A stretch of DNA of 33,521 nucleotides from Lachnoclostridium sp. UBA7097 (GTDB lineage: Bacteria; Bacillota; Clostridia; Lachnospirales; Lachnospiraceae): the NCBI GenBank assembly GCA_002499945.1, contig DKYP01000031.1, positions 2,086 to 35,606 on the forward strand, in the 5' to 3' direction. The notes under the pieces were generated by a model, which was not told the DNA's origin, did not search any database, and saw nothing but the letters and a program-made list of their open reading frames with translations. Shown one piece after another: positions 15,110-21,705 of this stretch. The stretch's first letter is position 1; each line of letters begins with the position of its first letter. The position numbers were made by a program, and so were the translations under genes.

Positions 15110-15304
15110 ATGCAAGTTATGACAATAAGGGAATTAGCAGGATATTGTAAAGCTTCAGACTGTGATAAATGTAACCATACAGAAAAATGTGCAAAGTTCA
15201 AAGATTATTTACAAAGTTATATATGCCCTGCCTCATTGTTTATAAAAGGCTGTGAAGGAATTATAGATTTTGACAGAAAAATATACCCCCATTCACCATT
15301 ATAG
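15110..15304 (+). CDS. Small Cys-rich protein
   Basis: This 64-residue protein contains 'CKASDCDKCNHTEKCAKF' and two later cysteines, a pattern suited to a zinc or iron site. It starts at ATG 15110. The family is not recognised. Confidence 0.5.
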   Translation: MQVMTIRELAGYCKASDCDKCNHTEKCAKFKDYLQSYICPASLFIKGCEGIIDFDRKIYPHSPL

Positions 15305-15389
15305 AGGATTAGAACCAGAAAAGCGCAAACAGTATTTTACCTTGGGGATACATGAAGTTTTGTAAGAGTGGGAAGAAGGGAACAGGGAT

Positions 15390-15602
15390 ATGACAGTGCA
15401 AGAATTGATTGATAAATTAAAACCATATGCTGGTTTTGAATTAGATGCAACAGTGCATTTAGAGGTTATGGAAGAAGAACTACAAAAATGTACATATAAA
15501 TATCCATATGATAACTATAAGGCAGAATTAAATATTGATGATATTGGATATTCAGACAAAGTTGTATGTATTGGTATTGAAATTGCTGATGAACAACATT
15601 AG
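15390..15602 (+). CDS. Phage hypothetical protein
   Basis: This 70-residue protein begins MTVQELIDKLKPY, a common opening of small phage proteins; the rest is acidic and strand-rich ('LNIDDIGYSDKVVCIGIEI'). The start at ATG 15390 has a GGGAACAGGG stretch upstream. The function is unknown. Confidence 0.55.
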   Translation: MTVQELIDKLKPYAGFELDATVHLEVMEEELQKCTYKYPYDNYKAELNIDDIGYSDKVVCIGIEIADEQH

Positions 15603-15705
15603 AAAAAGACAAGTAGTATTTCATTATTATGATAATGTGTCTTATATATAGAACAGAATAATCTTGTGATGAGTGCAGAATGTATGGAAGGGAAATGGTA
15701 ATAAA

Positions 15706-15876
15706 ATGAAACCTAAAGATATTGAAGAAGTCCAGAATTTCATATTTGAAAAGTTGAAAGAAAAGTATGGAGATAACGTACTTTCTAAAAAGCCAGCAAA
15801 TACGATAGTTATTGATACAGAAACTAAATACCATGGAAATTCTGATGTCTGGATTAACCTGGAATATTTCCATTAA
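15706..15876 (+). CDS. Small phage hypothetical protein (56 aa)
   Basis: From ATG 15706 (behind GGGAAATGG) the frame encodes MKPKDIEEVQNFIFEKLKEK and ends 'SDVWINLEYFH'. An upstream in-frame ATG at 15673 lacks a good RBS. The family is not recognised. Confidence 0.45.
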   Translation: MKPKDIEEVQNFIFEKLKEKYGDNVLSKKPANTIVIDTETKYHGNSDVWINLEYFH

Positions 15877-15886
15877 AGGAGCGTGA

Positions 15887-16117
15887 TTGGTAATGAAATT
15901 CATCAGAAAACCAGCAGAATATACAGGGTATACCCTTTATCATGGTGAAAAATCTAACGAATGGCGGTGTCCAAACAAGGAATGTGGTTTCAGTGTAAGT
16001 GAAGAATACATTTGTTGTCCATATTGTGGGCAGAAGATTAAATTTAAAGAACCACCAAAAGTAAATATGGTTACAATCAGTATAAAAACAGGTGAGAATC
16101 TTAATTTTAAGATTTAG
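15887..16117 (+). CDS. Zinc-ribbon phage protein
   Basis: This 76-residue protein has a clear zinc ribbon: 'CPNKECGF' and 'CCPYCGQK' separated by about 15 residues. Starts are TTG 15887 or ATG 15893, both behind AAAGGAG. It may bind nucleic acid or a protein; the function is unknown. Confidence 0.5.
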   Translation: MVMKFIRKPAEYTGYTLYHGEKSNEWRCPNKECGFSVSEEYICCPYCGQKIKFKEPPKVNMVTISIKTGENLNFKI

Positions 16118-16176
16118 TATAACCAGGACTATGAATAACAGGTATCTGTCCAAGCATTGTGGAAGTTTAGGGGTTA

Positions 16177-16260
16177 TTGGAAGAAATAGGACTGACAACA
16201 AGTAAAAAATTTGGATATGATAGTTGTCTTGTTTTAAAAGAATATCTGGAAAGGGGCTGA
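16177..16260 (+). CDS. Possible 27-aa peptide
   Basis: TTG 16177 opens a frame encoding EEIGLTTSKKFGYDSCLVLK and further residues, ending at TGA 16258-16260, 3 bases before the next ATG. The spacing to AGGGG is tight. It may be a remnant of a longer gene. Confidence 0.2.
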   Translation: MEEIGLTTSKKFGYDSCLVLKEYLERG

Positions 16261-16263
16261 ATA

Positions 16264-16728
16264 ATGGGTGATGATTTAATAAGCAGAGGTAAGTTATTGG
16301 AAGAATTAAACAATTTTTCTATGAGGATAACAGGTTCTGCAAATGCTATGGCATTTGTAATAATGGAAGAAACAAAGAAATCTATTGTAAAAATGATAGA
16401 TGGACAGACTGCTGCTTTTGATGCACAGAAAGTAATTAATACAATAGATAACACTGTTCCAGGGATAACAAATTTACAACTTGACATGATTATGGAAATT
16501 ATAAAATCCACTACAAATGTCACGTATAGAAAAACGGAGGCTGGGGAAATGGCAGGAATTAAAAAATGCCCTTTTTGCGGAGAAGAGGCAGAATTAAAAG
16601 AAATAAAAGGATTTGACAGACAGGTGGTATCTGCACATGTTTTTTGTCAAAATTGTGAAGCATCAACAAGAAATTATGCAACAGCAGATTTTGCAATTGA
16701 AGCATGGAACAGGCGGTATTGCGGATGA
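16264..16728 (+). CDS. Lar-like (restriction alleviation family) zinc-finger protein
   Basis: The C-terminal half (from about residue 98) matches the Lar family pattern: 'KKCPFCGEEAELKEI', a second 'FCQNCEAST' and the closing 'ADFAIEAWNRRY'. The prototype Lar from the Rac prophage modulates type I restriction-modification; most phage relatives are untested. The N-terminal half (MGDDLISRGKLLEEL...) is a helical phage domain often found alone, so this may be a fusion of two usually separate modules. The start at ATG 16264 follows AAAGGGG. It overlaps the next gene by ATGA. Confidence 0.6.
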   Translation: MGDDLISRGKLLEELNNFSMRITGSANAMAFVIMEETKKSIVKMIDGQTAAFDAQKVINTIDNTVPGITNLQLDMIMEIIKSTTNVTYRKTEAGEMAGIKKCPFCGEEAELKEIKGFDRQVVSAHVFCQNCEASTRNYATADFAIEAWNRRYCG

Positions 16729-16919
16729 TAGTTGAAGAAAACCATTGCTGTGGGTGTGCCGTTCCTGCATATCCATGCTTGGGCGATAGTTGCATTTTAA
16801 GGCATTGCAGAGTGCTTTATTGTGATAACTGCGGAGATGAAGTTGACAAGCTGTATCGGATTGACGGAGAGGAACTTTGCGAGAGTTGCGTGTTGGAGAG
16901 ATTGGAGGTTGTGGAATGA
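16725..16919 (+). CDS. Small Cys-rich zinc-binding protein
   Basis: This 64-residue protein has many cysteine pairs: 'HCCGCAVPAYPC', 'SCILRHC', 'YCDNCGDEVD' and 'LCESC'. The last two form a zinc-ribbon-like unit with 'YRIDGEEL' between them. It starts in the ATGA overlap with the Lar-like gene and overlaps the next gene. Confidence 0.55.
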   Translation: MIVEENHCCGCAVPAYPCLGDSCILRHCRVLYCDNCGDEVDKLYRIDGEELCESCVLERLEVVE

Positions 16920-17155
16920 GTGAATTTCTTAAAAATGCGTTAGAAGAAATAAAAGGACAGACATACATATCAAGTGTTCCTATTGAAGAATTTGAAAGCA
17001 AAGAAGAATTAGTTGCGTTCGTCAAGATTGCAAAAGAAAGTAAAATCGGAACAGCGTTACATTATGAAACAAGCAATTTTCATCAAGGGGTTGTAGTTGA
17101 GATTTTTGATAAAGAAACTTGCGAGGTAAAAGATTATTTAGGAATAATGCGGTAA
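16916..17155 (+). CDS. Phage hypothetical protein
   Basis: This 79-residue protein begins MSEFLKNALEEIKGQTYI with a later 'TALHYETSNFHQGVVVEIF'. The start at ATG 16916 follows TTGGAGG and overlaps the preceding stop. The family is not recognised. Confidence 0.55.
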   Translation: MSEFLKNALEEIKGQTYISSVPIEEFESKEELVAFVKIAKESKIGTALHYETSNFHQGVVVEIFDKETCEVKDYLGIMR

Positions 17156-17195
17156 ACAAACCAAAATATCATGTTCCTTATAAGGAGGTAGCGGA

Positions 17196-17642
17196 ATGAA
17201 TACAGAAACAATGATAACAGAATTAAAGGCAGTTGCAGAGAAACATAAAAATGACTTTGTTCCTACTTTTCAAACAAATATATCTGCCATGTGCAGGGAC
17301 ATAATACCCAAGTTAGAACAGTTGGCAGAATACGAGAAAATCGGAACAACAGAAGAAATCAAAGAAATTTTGCAGATTATCAGTGAGGGGCAAGATGATG
17401 TTGATGAAAGCGGTATCAGCACAGGACTTTTGCATACGCTTTTGAAATATGCCGAATATGCAAAAATCGGCACAATTGAGGAATGTCGGGAAGCAATGGA
17501 AATGCAGAAGAAAAAGAAACCAAATCTGGTTACACCATGTAAATCTATAAATTATTACCAATGTCCTTTATGCATGGAACTGGTATCAATTAACAAAAAT
17601 TTCTGTAATAACTGTGGACAGGCTTTGTACTGGGAAGAATGA
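17196..17642 (+). CDS. Phage protein with internal repeat and zinc ribbon
   Basis: The middle of this 148-residue protein has a duplicated unit: 'LAEYEKIGTTEEIKEI' (about residues 46-61) and 'YAEYAKIGTIEECREA' (about 89-104). A C-terminal zinc ribbon follows: 'YQCPLCMELV' and 'FCNNCGQAL'. This layout is common in phages of Clostridia; its role is unknown. The start at ATG 17196 follows AAGGAGG. Confidence 0.6.
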   Translation: MNTETMITELKAVAEKHKNDFVPTFQTNISAMCRDIIPKLEQLAEYEKIGTTEEIKEILQIISEGQDDVDESGISTGLLHTLLKYAEYAKIGTIEECREAMEMQKKKKPNLVTPCKSINYYQCPLCMELVSINKNFCNNCGQALYWEE

Positions 17643-17683
17643 AAATATACAAAGATACTGGCCAATAATGTAATGGAAAGAGA

Positions 17684-17896
17684 ATGACTGGAATGGGAAA
17701 TGGAAATAAAATTATAAACAGCCAGATTATAACAGGTGACAAAAAAATAATTATAAACGGGAAAGAAATACCAGAACCTCCAGTAAAAACAAATAATGTA
17801 ACAATAATTAATGGGAATGTATTTATTGGCGGATATGAATATAAAAACGGGCAATGGAAAAGGACATGTAAAGCTTTGTTCCATAAATATTTTTGA
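17684..17896 (+). CDS. Small NG-turn-rich protein
   Basis: This 70-residue protein has repeated Asn-Gly turns: 'MGNGNKIINSQIITGDKKII', 'INGKEI' and 'VTIINGNVFIGGYEYKNGQW'. It is similar in style to the gene at 8117 and possibly a small beta-solenoid. Starts are ATG 17684 or ATG 17693. Confidence 0.45.
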   Translation: MTGMGNGNKIINSQIITGDKKIIINGKEIPEPPVKTNNVTIINGNVFIGGYEYKNGQWKRTCKALFHKYF

Positions 17897-17918
17897 TAAT
17901 GCAGAAAGAAAGGATTAT

Positions 17919-18293
17919 ATGATTGATGAAAAGAAACTGGTTGGTACACTAAGACAATATTATGATAAGGTACTGGACCAGGATATCAGTGATGATGAAA
18001 AATTAGCAAAACATGATATGTTGTCAGATGTAATGTCTGAAATAAATAACCAGCCAAAAACAGACAGGTGGATACCATGCAGCGTGCGGCTGCCAGATGA
18101 AGGGCAGAGGGTATTAACAACACATGAAGGTGCAGTTAATCCAAACAGACAAGTAATCCAGCATATATTTTGGAAAGGTAAATTTAGACAGAACTGGGAT
18201 ATGGATAATGACATAAATTCTTCCACATTTGGACAGCGTTATATGGGTGATGTCATTGCCTGGATGCCATTACCTGAACCATACCAGTCTTAA
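17919..18293 (+). CDS. DUF551 domain protein
   Basis: The second half of this 124-residue protein carries the DUF551 pattern: 'DRWIPCSVRLPDEGQRVLTT', a middle 'FRQNW', and the ending 'DVIAWMPLPEPYQ'. The domain is small, strand-rich, very common in phages and of unknown function. The first half (MIDEKKLVGTLRQYYDKVL) is helical. The start at ATG 17919 follows AGAAAGGAT; an upstream open frame lacks a ribosome binding site. Confidence 0.75.
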   Translation: MIDEKKLVGTLRQYYDKVLDQDISDDEKLAKHDMLSDVMSEINNQPKTDRWIPCSVRLPDEGQRVLTTHEGAVNPNRQVIQHIFWKGKFRQNWDMDNDINSSTFGQRYMGDVIAWMPLPEPYQS

Positions 18294-18329
18294 TATACTG
18301 GCAGTAAAACATGAAGGGTGGTATCTGTA

Positions 18330-18578
18330 ATGGCATTAGAAATTATAAACAATACATTTAATAAACATATAGATGAAATAAAAGAAGGTGATATATTTGC
18401 CCTTATAGAAAATAACAGGTATGGGGGACAGTATGGGAGCAGAATGTTCAATGGGGTTTTTATTAAAATAAATAATGGCAACAGTAAAGAAAATGCAGTC
18501 AAATTAAATAACGGGCATTTGTGTTACATAAATAACAGCCTGGATTTGCAGGTTATAAAAGCCAGGCTGGTTATATAG
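18330..18578 (+). CDS. Small phage hypothetical protein
   Basis: This 82-residue protein begins MALEIINNTFNKHIDEIKEG and ends 'LQVIKARLVI'. The start at ATG 18330 follows GAAGGGTGG; the frame extends to GTG 18318. The family is not recognised. The 116 bases after it show no gene. Confidence 0.5.
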   Translation: MALEIINNTFNKHIDEIKEGDIFALIENNRYGGQYGSRMFNGVFIKINNGNSKENAVKLNNGHLCYINNSLDLQVIKARLVI

Positions 18579-18694
18579 GGACGGGAAACCTGTACCAGGT
18601 ATTGTATATGCAAAGGCAGCTGGCAGCAATCTAAATAGGAAGAAACATGAAAATAAATATATAAAAACCACATGAGTATAAAGGAGGATTTGGT

Positions 18695-19129
18695 ATGGTA
18701 AATATCAGGATAAAATATTTTTCAGATAATATCAAAAGGCTGGAATATATTGATGGCAAATCAGACTGGATAGATTTACGTGCAGCAGAAGATGTGGAAC
18801 TTAAACAGGGGGAATTTAAACTTATACCACTTGGTGTTGCCATGGGGCTGCCTGATGGGTATGAAGCACACATTGTACCAAGGAGCAGCACATTTAAGAA
18901 TTATGGAATTATACAGACAAATGGCACAGGGATAATTGACAACTCATACTGCGGGGACAGCGACCAGTGGATGATGCCTGTATATGCCACAAGGGATACT
19001 GTAATACATATGGATGACAGGATATGCCAGTTCAGGATTGTCCGTAACCAGCCAGGGATTGTTTTTTATGAGGCCAGCAGGCTGTATGGGAAGGAGCGTA
19101 GAGGGTTTGGAAGCACAGGTAGAGGATAG
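18695..19129 (+). CDS. dut: dUTP diphosphatase (dUTPase)
   Basis: Hydrolyses dUTP to dUMP and PPi, keeping uracil out of DNA and supplying dUMP for thymidylate synthesis. All five trimeric-dUTPase motifs are present: I 'WIDLRAAED', II 'VPRSSTFKNYG', III 'TNGTGIIDNSYCGD' (uracil pocket and catalytic Asp), IV 'DRICQFRI' and V 'RRGFGSTGRG' (the P-loop-like tail). At 144 residues it is the standard length. The start at ATG 18695 follows AAAGGAGG. It complements the ThyX-like and nrdDG genes at the other end of the element region. The excisionase-like gene overlaps its end. Confidence 0.92.
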   Translation: MVNIRIKYFSDNIKRLEYIDGKSDWIDLRAAEDVELKQGEFKLIPLGVAMGLPDGYEAHIVPRSSTFKNYGIIQTNGTGIIDNSYCGDSDQWMMPVYATRDTVIHMDDRICQFRIVRNQPGIVFYEASRLYGKERRGFGSTGRG

Positions 19130-19313
19130 GAAAAGAAAAATTTTATCCCAATCAGATTTATATGAAATATTACCCTTTGGAAAAACAAAAATTAATCAAT
19201 TAATAAAGTCGGGGGAACTTCTGGTTGTAAAAGTAGGAAGAGATTATATAACAACATATAAAATACTTGAAGAATGGATTTCAAATAATATAGGTGAAGA
19301 AATTTATTATTGA
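19086..19313 (+). CDS. Excisionase-like small DNA-binding protein
   Basis: The core 'KILSQSDLYEILPFGKTKIN' then 'LIKSGELLVVKVGRDYITTY' is the winged helix-turn-helix of the Xis/MerR-like excisionase family: a recognition helix, a hairpin wing, then a C-terminal helix (ILEEWISNN). It sits directly before the integrase, as expected for an element's xis. The coordinates use ATG 19086, inside dut. TTG 19107 is possible, and family length would place the first residue near AUU 19138, which has AGAGGATAGG upstream. It would steer the integrase toward excision. Confidence 0.65.
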   Translation: MGRSVEGLEAQVEDRKRKILSQSDLYEILPFGKTKINQLIKSGELLVVKVGRDYITTYKILEEWISNNIGEEIYY

Positions 19314-19315
19314 AC

Positions 19316-19344
19316 TTGAACAAATGCAAAGGCTTTGTTATAAT
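19316..19344 (+). promoter_or_regulatory. Integrase promoter
   Basis: A -35 box TTGAAC (19316-19321) and a -10 box TATAAT (19339-19344) are separated by exactly 17 bases. The expected start of transcription is near 19351, about 40 bases before the integrase start codon. An inverted repeat overlaps the spacer and the start region. Confidence 0.65.
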
Positions 19345-19368
19345 AAAAAAACAGGAAGTCTTTGCATT
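19323..19368 (+). promoter_or_regulatory. 13-bp inverted repeat over the integrase promoter
   Basis: AATGCAAAGGCTT (19323-19335) is the inverted complement of AAGTCTTTGCATT (19356-19368), with one G-T pair. The left arm fills the promoter spacer and the right arm follows the likely transcription start. As DNA it could bind a dimeric regulator or Xis/Int. As RNA from upstream readthrough it forms a hairpin followed by GTTTTAT, which could terminate xis-side transcription. Confidence 0.55.
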
Positions 19369-19390
19369 GTTTTATAGGGAGGTATAATTA

Positions 19391-20563
19391 TTGAACAATG
19401 TATCGGCTGCTATCAATAACATGAAGATAAAATTAAGAAATGATGGCAGATACGAGGGACGTATAACAATAAATAAAAAAAGAAAAAGTTTTTATGGGAC
19501 TACTAAAGCTGAAATTAAAAATAAAGCAAAAGAATATTTAACAAAAATAGAAAATGGTTATAAAGAACCTGAAAAGATTTCATTAAATGCATATATTGAG
19601 TATTGGCTGCTTACATATAAACTGAACAAAATTGAACCCTCATCATATGCAAGGTTAAGTAGTGTTTATAAATGTCAGATTAAGGATGCTCTAGGATATA
19701 AAATGATTGGGGGAATTACATCCAAAGATATCCAGCAGATGATTGACGAATATGCGAATCCACAAAAAAAGGATACAAAACCTTTATCACTTTCTGGATT
19801 AAAGAAGATTGTGCATTTATTACATCCTTGTATAGATATGGCTGTCAAAGAAGGTATAATACAAAATAATCCGTGTGATGACGTGATATTACCTAAAGAA
19901 AGCTGTATAGCAGTTGCAACAAAAGAACAATATTCCCTTACAGATATAGAAATAGAACAATTTAGAAGTATTGCATTAACCAAGTATAAAACTACAAATG
20001 AATATTGCAGCAGAGATTGGCTGGTTTTATTACTGATGTTAAATTCCGGATTACGTGTAGGTGAAATGCTGGCTTTAGAATGGAATGATATAGATATAAA
20101 TAATAAATTATTTAGAATAAATAAAACTATCCAGAGTAATATAAGACAGCAGAACGGTAATTATGTTGATATCTTGAAAAAATCAGCAAAAACCAAATCT
20201 GGCATCAGGATTATACCATTAAATTCACAAATAATTGAATATATATGTGAATTACGAGATTATGATAATAGAAATGGTATAAAATCTGATTTTGTTGCTT
20301 GCACACATGTGGGTTCTAGGAATACAGCTAGAAATCTTCAAAGAAGTCTTGACAGGTTAATCAGGAAATCTGGGATTAATAGAAATGTCAGCTTACATAC
20401 ATTAAGACATACTTTTGGTTCTGTCCTTATTAGAAGAGGAATTGGAATAGAAGTAGTAAGTGAATTAATGGGTCATTCAAACATCACTATTACTTACAAT
20501 AAGTATATCCATGTTATTAAAGAGGAAAAAGTTAAAGCAATGCAGATGGTAGAAATATGTTGA
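19391..20563 (+). CDS. int: Tyrosine-family site-specific integrase
   Basis: This 390-residue recombinase has three parts. An N-terminal arm-binding, AP2-like domain (residues 11-50, 'LRNDGRYEGRITINKKRKSF') is followed by a SAM-like core-binding domain (about 60-170). The catalytic domain has Arg222 (SGLRVGEML), the H-x-x-R box at His336/Arg339 (SLHTLRHTFG), the later His (ELMGHSNITI) and a nucleophile, most likely Tyr372 (NKYIHVI). This is the Tn916/phage-type architecture. It lies about 80 bases from the ssrA attachment site with its arm-type repeats in between, so it surely mediates integration of this element. The TTG start at 19391 has GGGAGG upstream; an in-frame ATG lies 10 codons later. 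Confidence 0.95.
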   Translation: MNNVSAAINNMKIKLRNDGRYEGRITINKKRKSFYGTTKAEIKNKAKEYLTKIENGYKEPEKISLNAYIEYWLLTYKLNKIEPSSYARLSSVYKCQIKDALGYKMIGGITSKDIQQMIDEYANPQKKDTKPLSLSGLKKIVHLLHPCIDMAVKEGIIQNNPCDDVILPKESCIAVATKEQYSLTDIEIEQFRSIALTKYKTTNEYCSRDWLVLLLMLNSGLRVGEMLALEWNDIDINNKLFRINKTIQSNIRQQNGNYVDILKKSAKTKSGIRIIPLNSQIIEYICELRDYDNRNGIKSDFVACTHVGSRNTARNLQRSLDRLIRKSGINRNVSLHTLRHTFGSVLIRRGIGIEVVSELMGHSNITITYNKYIHVIKEEKVKAMQMVEIC

Positions 20564-20568
20564 AGATT

Positions 20569-20590
20569 GGGGTCAAAACGGGGTCAAAAT
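20569..20590 (+). repeat. Tandem direct repeats, probable integrase arm-binding sites
   Basis: Two 11-base units, GGGGTCAAAAC and GGGGTCAAAAT, lie head-to-tail directly after the integrase stop and before the attachment core. Similar GGGTCAAA repeats beside int genes of Gram-positive phages and integrative elements are bound by the integrase N-terminal domain (recalled, not searched). Confidence 0.6.
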
Positions 20591-20639
20591 ACATAAAGCA
20601 TTTTGTGGTTATAGTATTTATGGGGCATTGAAAAATATT

Positions 20640-20670
20640 TACAGGGGTTCGATTCCCCTCAGCTCCACTA
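20640..20670 (+). other. ssrA: Attachment site: 3' end of the tmRNA gene (ssrA fragment)
   Basis: The sequence forms a T-arm (stem AGGGG/CCCCT, seven-base loop TTCGATT, 20643-20659) followed by CAGCTCC and A (20660-20667). CAGCTCC is the acceptor 3' strand typical of tmRNA, pairing with its GGGGCTG start. No 5' tRNA-like half, tag region or complete tRNA precedes it; int and element DNA do. So this is the partial copy left at one end of the integrated element, and the intact ssrA should lie beyond the left edge. The terminus reads CTA, not CCA. A tRNA 3' end is the alternative. Confidence 0.7.
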
Positions 20671-20677
20671 ATGGAAA

Positions 20678-20708
20678 GCCTGTAAATACAGTATTTACAG
20701 GCCTTTGT
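20678..20708 (+). terminator. ssrA rho-independent terminator
   Basis: An 11-bp perfect stem GCCTGTAAATA / TATTTACAGGC with a three-base loop (CAG) is followed by CTTTGTTAT. Its position 8 bases after the tmRNA 3' end marks it as the original ssrA terminator, stranded on the far side of the element. Confidence 0.8.
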
Positions 20709-20754
20709 TATATAAAAAAGTATTAAAGAATATAATTAAGAAAGAAGAGGATTT

Positions 20755-21654
20755 ATGTCAGAGGAAAAGGCAAGTGAAATTGCTTATCAAAATAAAGATA
20801 TTGCCAGTAAGATTTTTGCAGAAAAGTTTATTGGCAAGTCATTGGAAGTGTATGGGCTAAGGCTTCCTAAAATTAAAGAAGTATTGCCAACGAATCTTCC
20901 TGCAATCCAGGCAAATGAGTTAAGGCTGGATAATTTATTTTTATTAGAAAATGATTATTTAGCCTTAATTGATTATGAAAGTACATATGATGCCGAAGAT
21001 AAATTAAAATATCTGGATTACGTTACCAGAATTGCAAAAAGATATTATAAAATCTATAAAAGTAAATTGAAGATAGAAATTATTATTATTTATACAGCAG
21101 ATGTTATAAAACAACAAACAAAGGATTCCCTTGACCTGGGCTCGGTTACTTTGAAAGTACACCAGGCATTTCTTTCTGGCATGGATTCAGATAATATAAT
21201 GAAAAACTTAATCCATAAAATAAAAAAGGGACAGGCTCTTTCTGATGAAGAATTAATGCAGTTTATAATACTTCCCTTAACTTACAAGGGAATAGAAGAG
21301 AAAAATGAATCTATTAAGAAATTGTTTGAATTATCCAAGGAAATTAAAGAAGAAAAGATACAATTATTTTTATTATCAGGAATTTTAGTTTTTACTGATA
21401 AAGTTATTACTGATGAAACAGCAAAAAGAATAAAGGAGTGGATTTCTATGACAAAGGTTGCGAGATTATTTGAGGAAGAAAAAATTGAAGCTGTTAATGC
21501 TGCTATAGAACGTGAGCGCCAGCAGGCAAGGCAGCAGGCATTGGATTCTGCCAAGGAGCTTTTTAAAGAAGGCCTTAGTCCTGAGAAAATAGTAAAATGC
21601 CTTAAACTTCTTAGTTTAGAGGATGTAAAGGAATTACAAAAGAACATGGATTAA
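20755..21654 (+). CDS. Rpn-like PD-(D/E)XK nuclease/transposase family protein
   Basis: This 299-residue protein is of a type common in Lachnospiraceae, with relatives annotated as Rpn or 'PD-(D/E)XK nuclease family transposase'. The segment 'RLDNLFLLENDYLALIDYES' gives D...(15 residues)...D-x-E-S, the spacing of a PD-(D/E)XK core, followed by 'DKLKYLDYVTRIAKRYY'. The C-terminus has a charged coiled coil ('ERERQQARQQALDSAKELFK') and the closing 'EGLSPEKIVKCLKLLSLEDV' motif typical of these proteins. RpnA-type enzymes promote RecA-independent recombination. The start at ATG 20755 follows AGAAGAGG. Confidence 0.55.
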   Translation: MSEEKASEIAYQNKDIASKIFAEKFIGKSLEVYGLRLPKIKEVLPTNLPAIQANELRLDNLFLLENDYLALIDYESTYDAEDKLKYLDYVTRIAKRYYKIYKSKLKIEIIIIYTADVIKQQTKDSLDLGSVTLKVHQAFLSGMDSDNIMKNLIHKIKKGQALSDEELMQFIILPLTYKGIEEKNESIKKLFELSKEIKEEKIQLFLLSGILVFTDKVITDETAKRIKEWISMTKVARLFEEEKIEAVNAAIERERQQARQQALDSAKELFKEGLSPEKIVKCLKLLSLEDVKELQKNMD

Positions 21655-21705
21655 GGTAATGTGGACGGGAAGATATTAGTTTTATATATTAAAGGGAATG
21701 GTAAT

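Noticed and set aside
15466..15903. 145-codon open frame on the - strand
   Set aside because: It covers three small + strand genes that have ribosome binding sites and sensible spacing; the reverse product is Tyr/Ile/His-rich low-complexity sequence.
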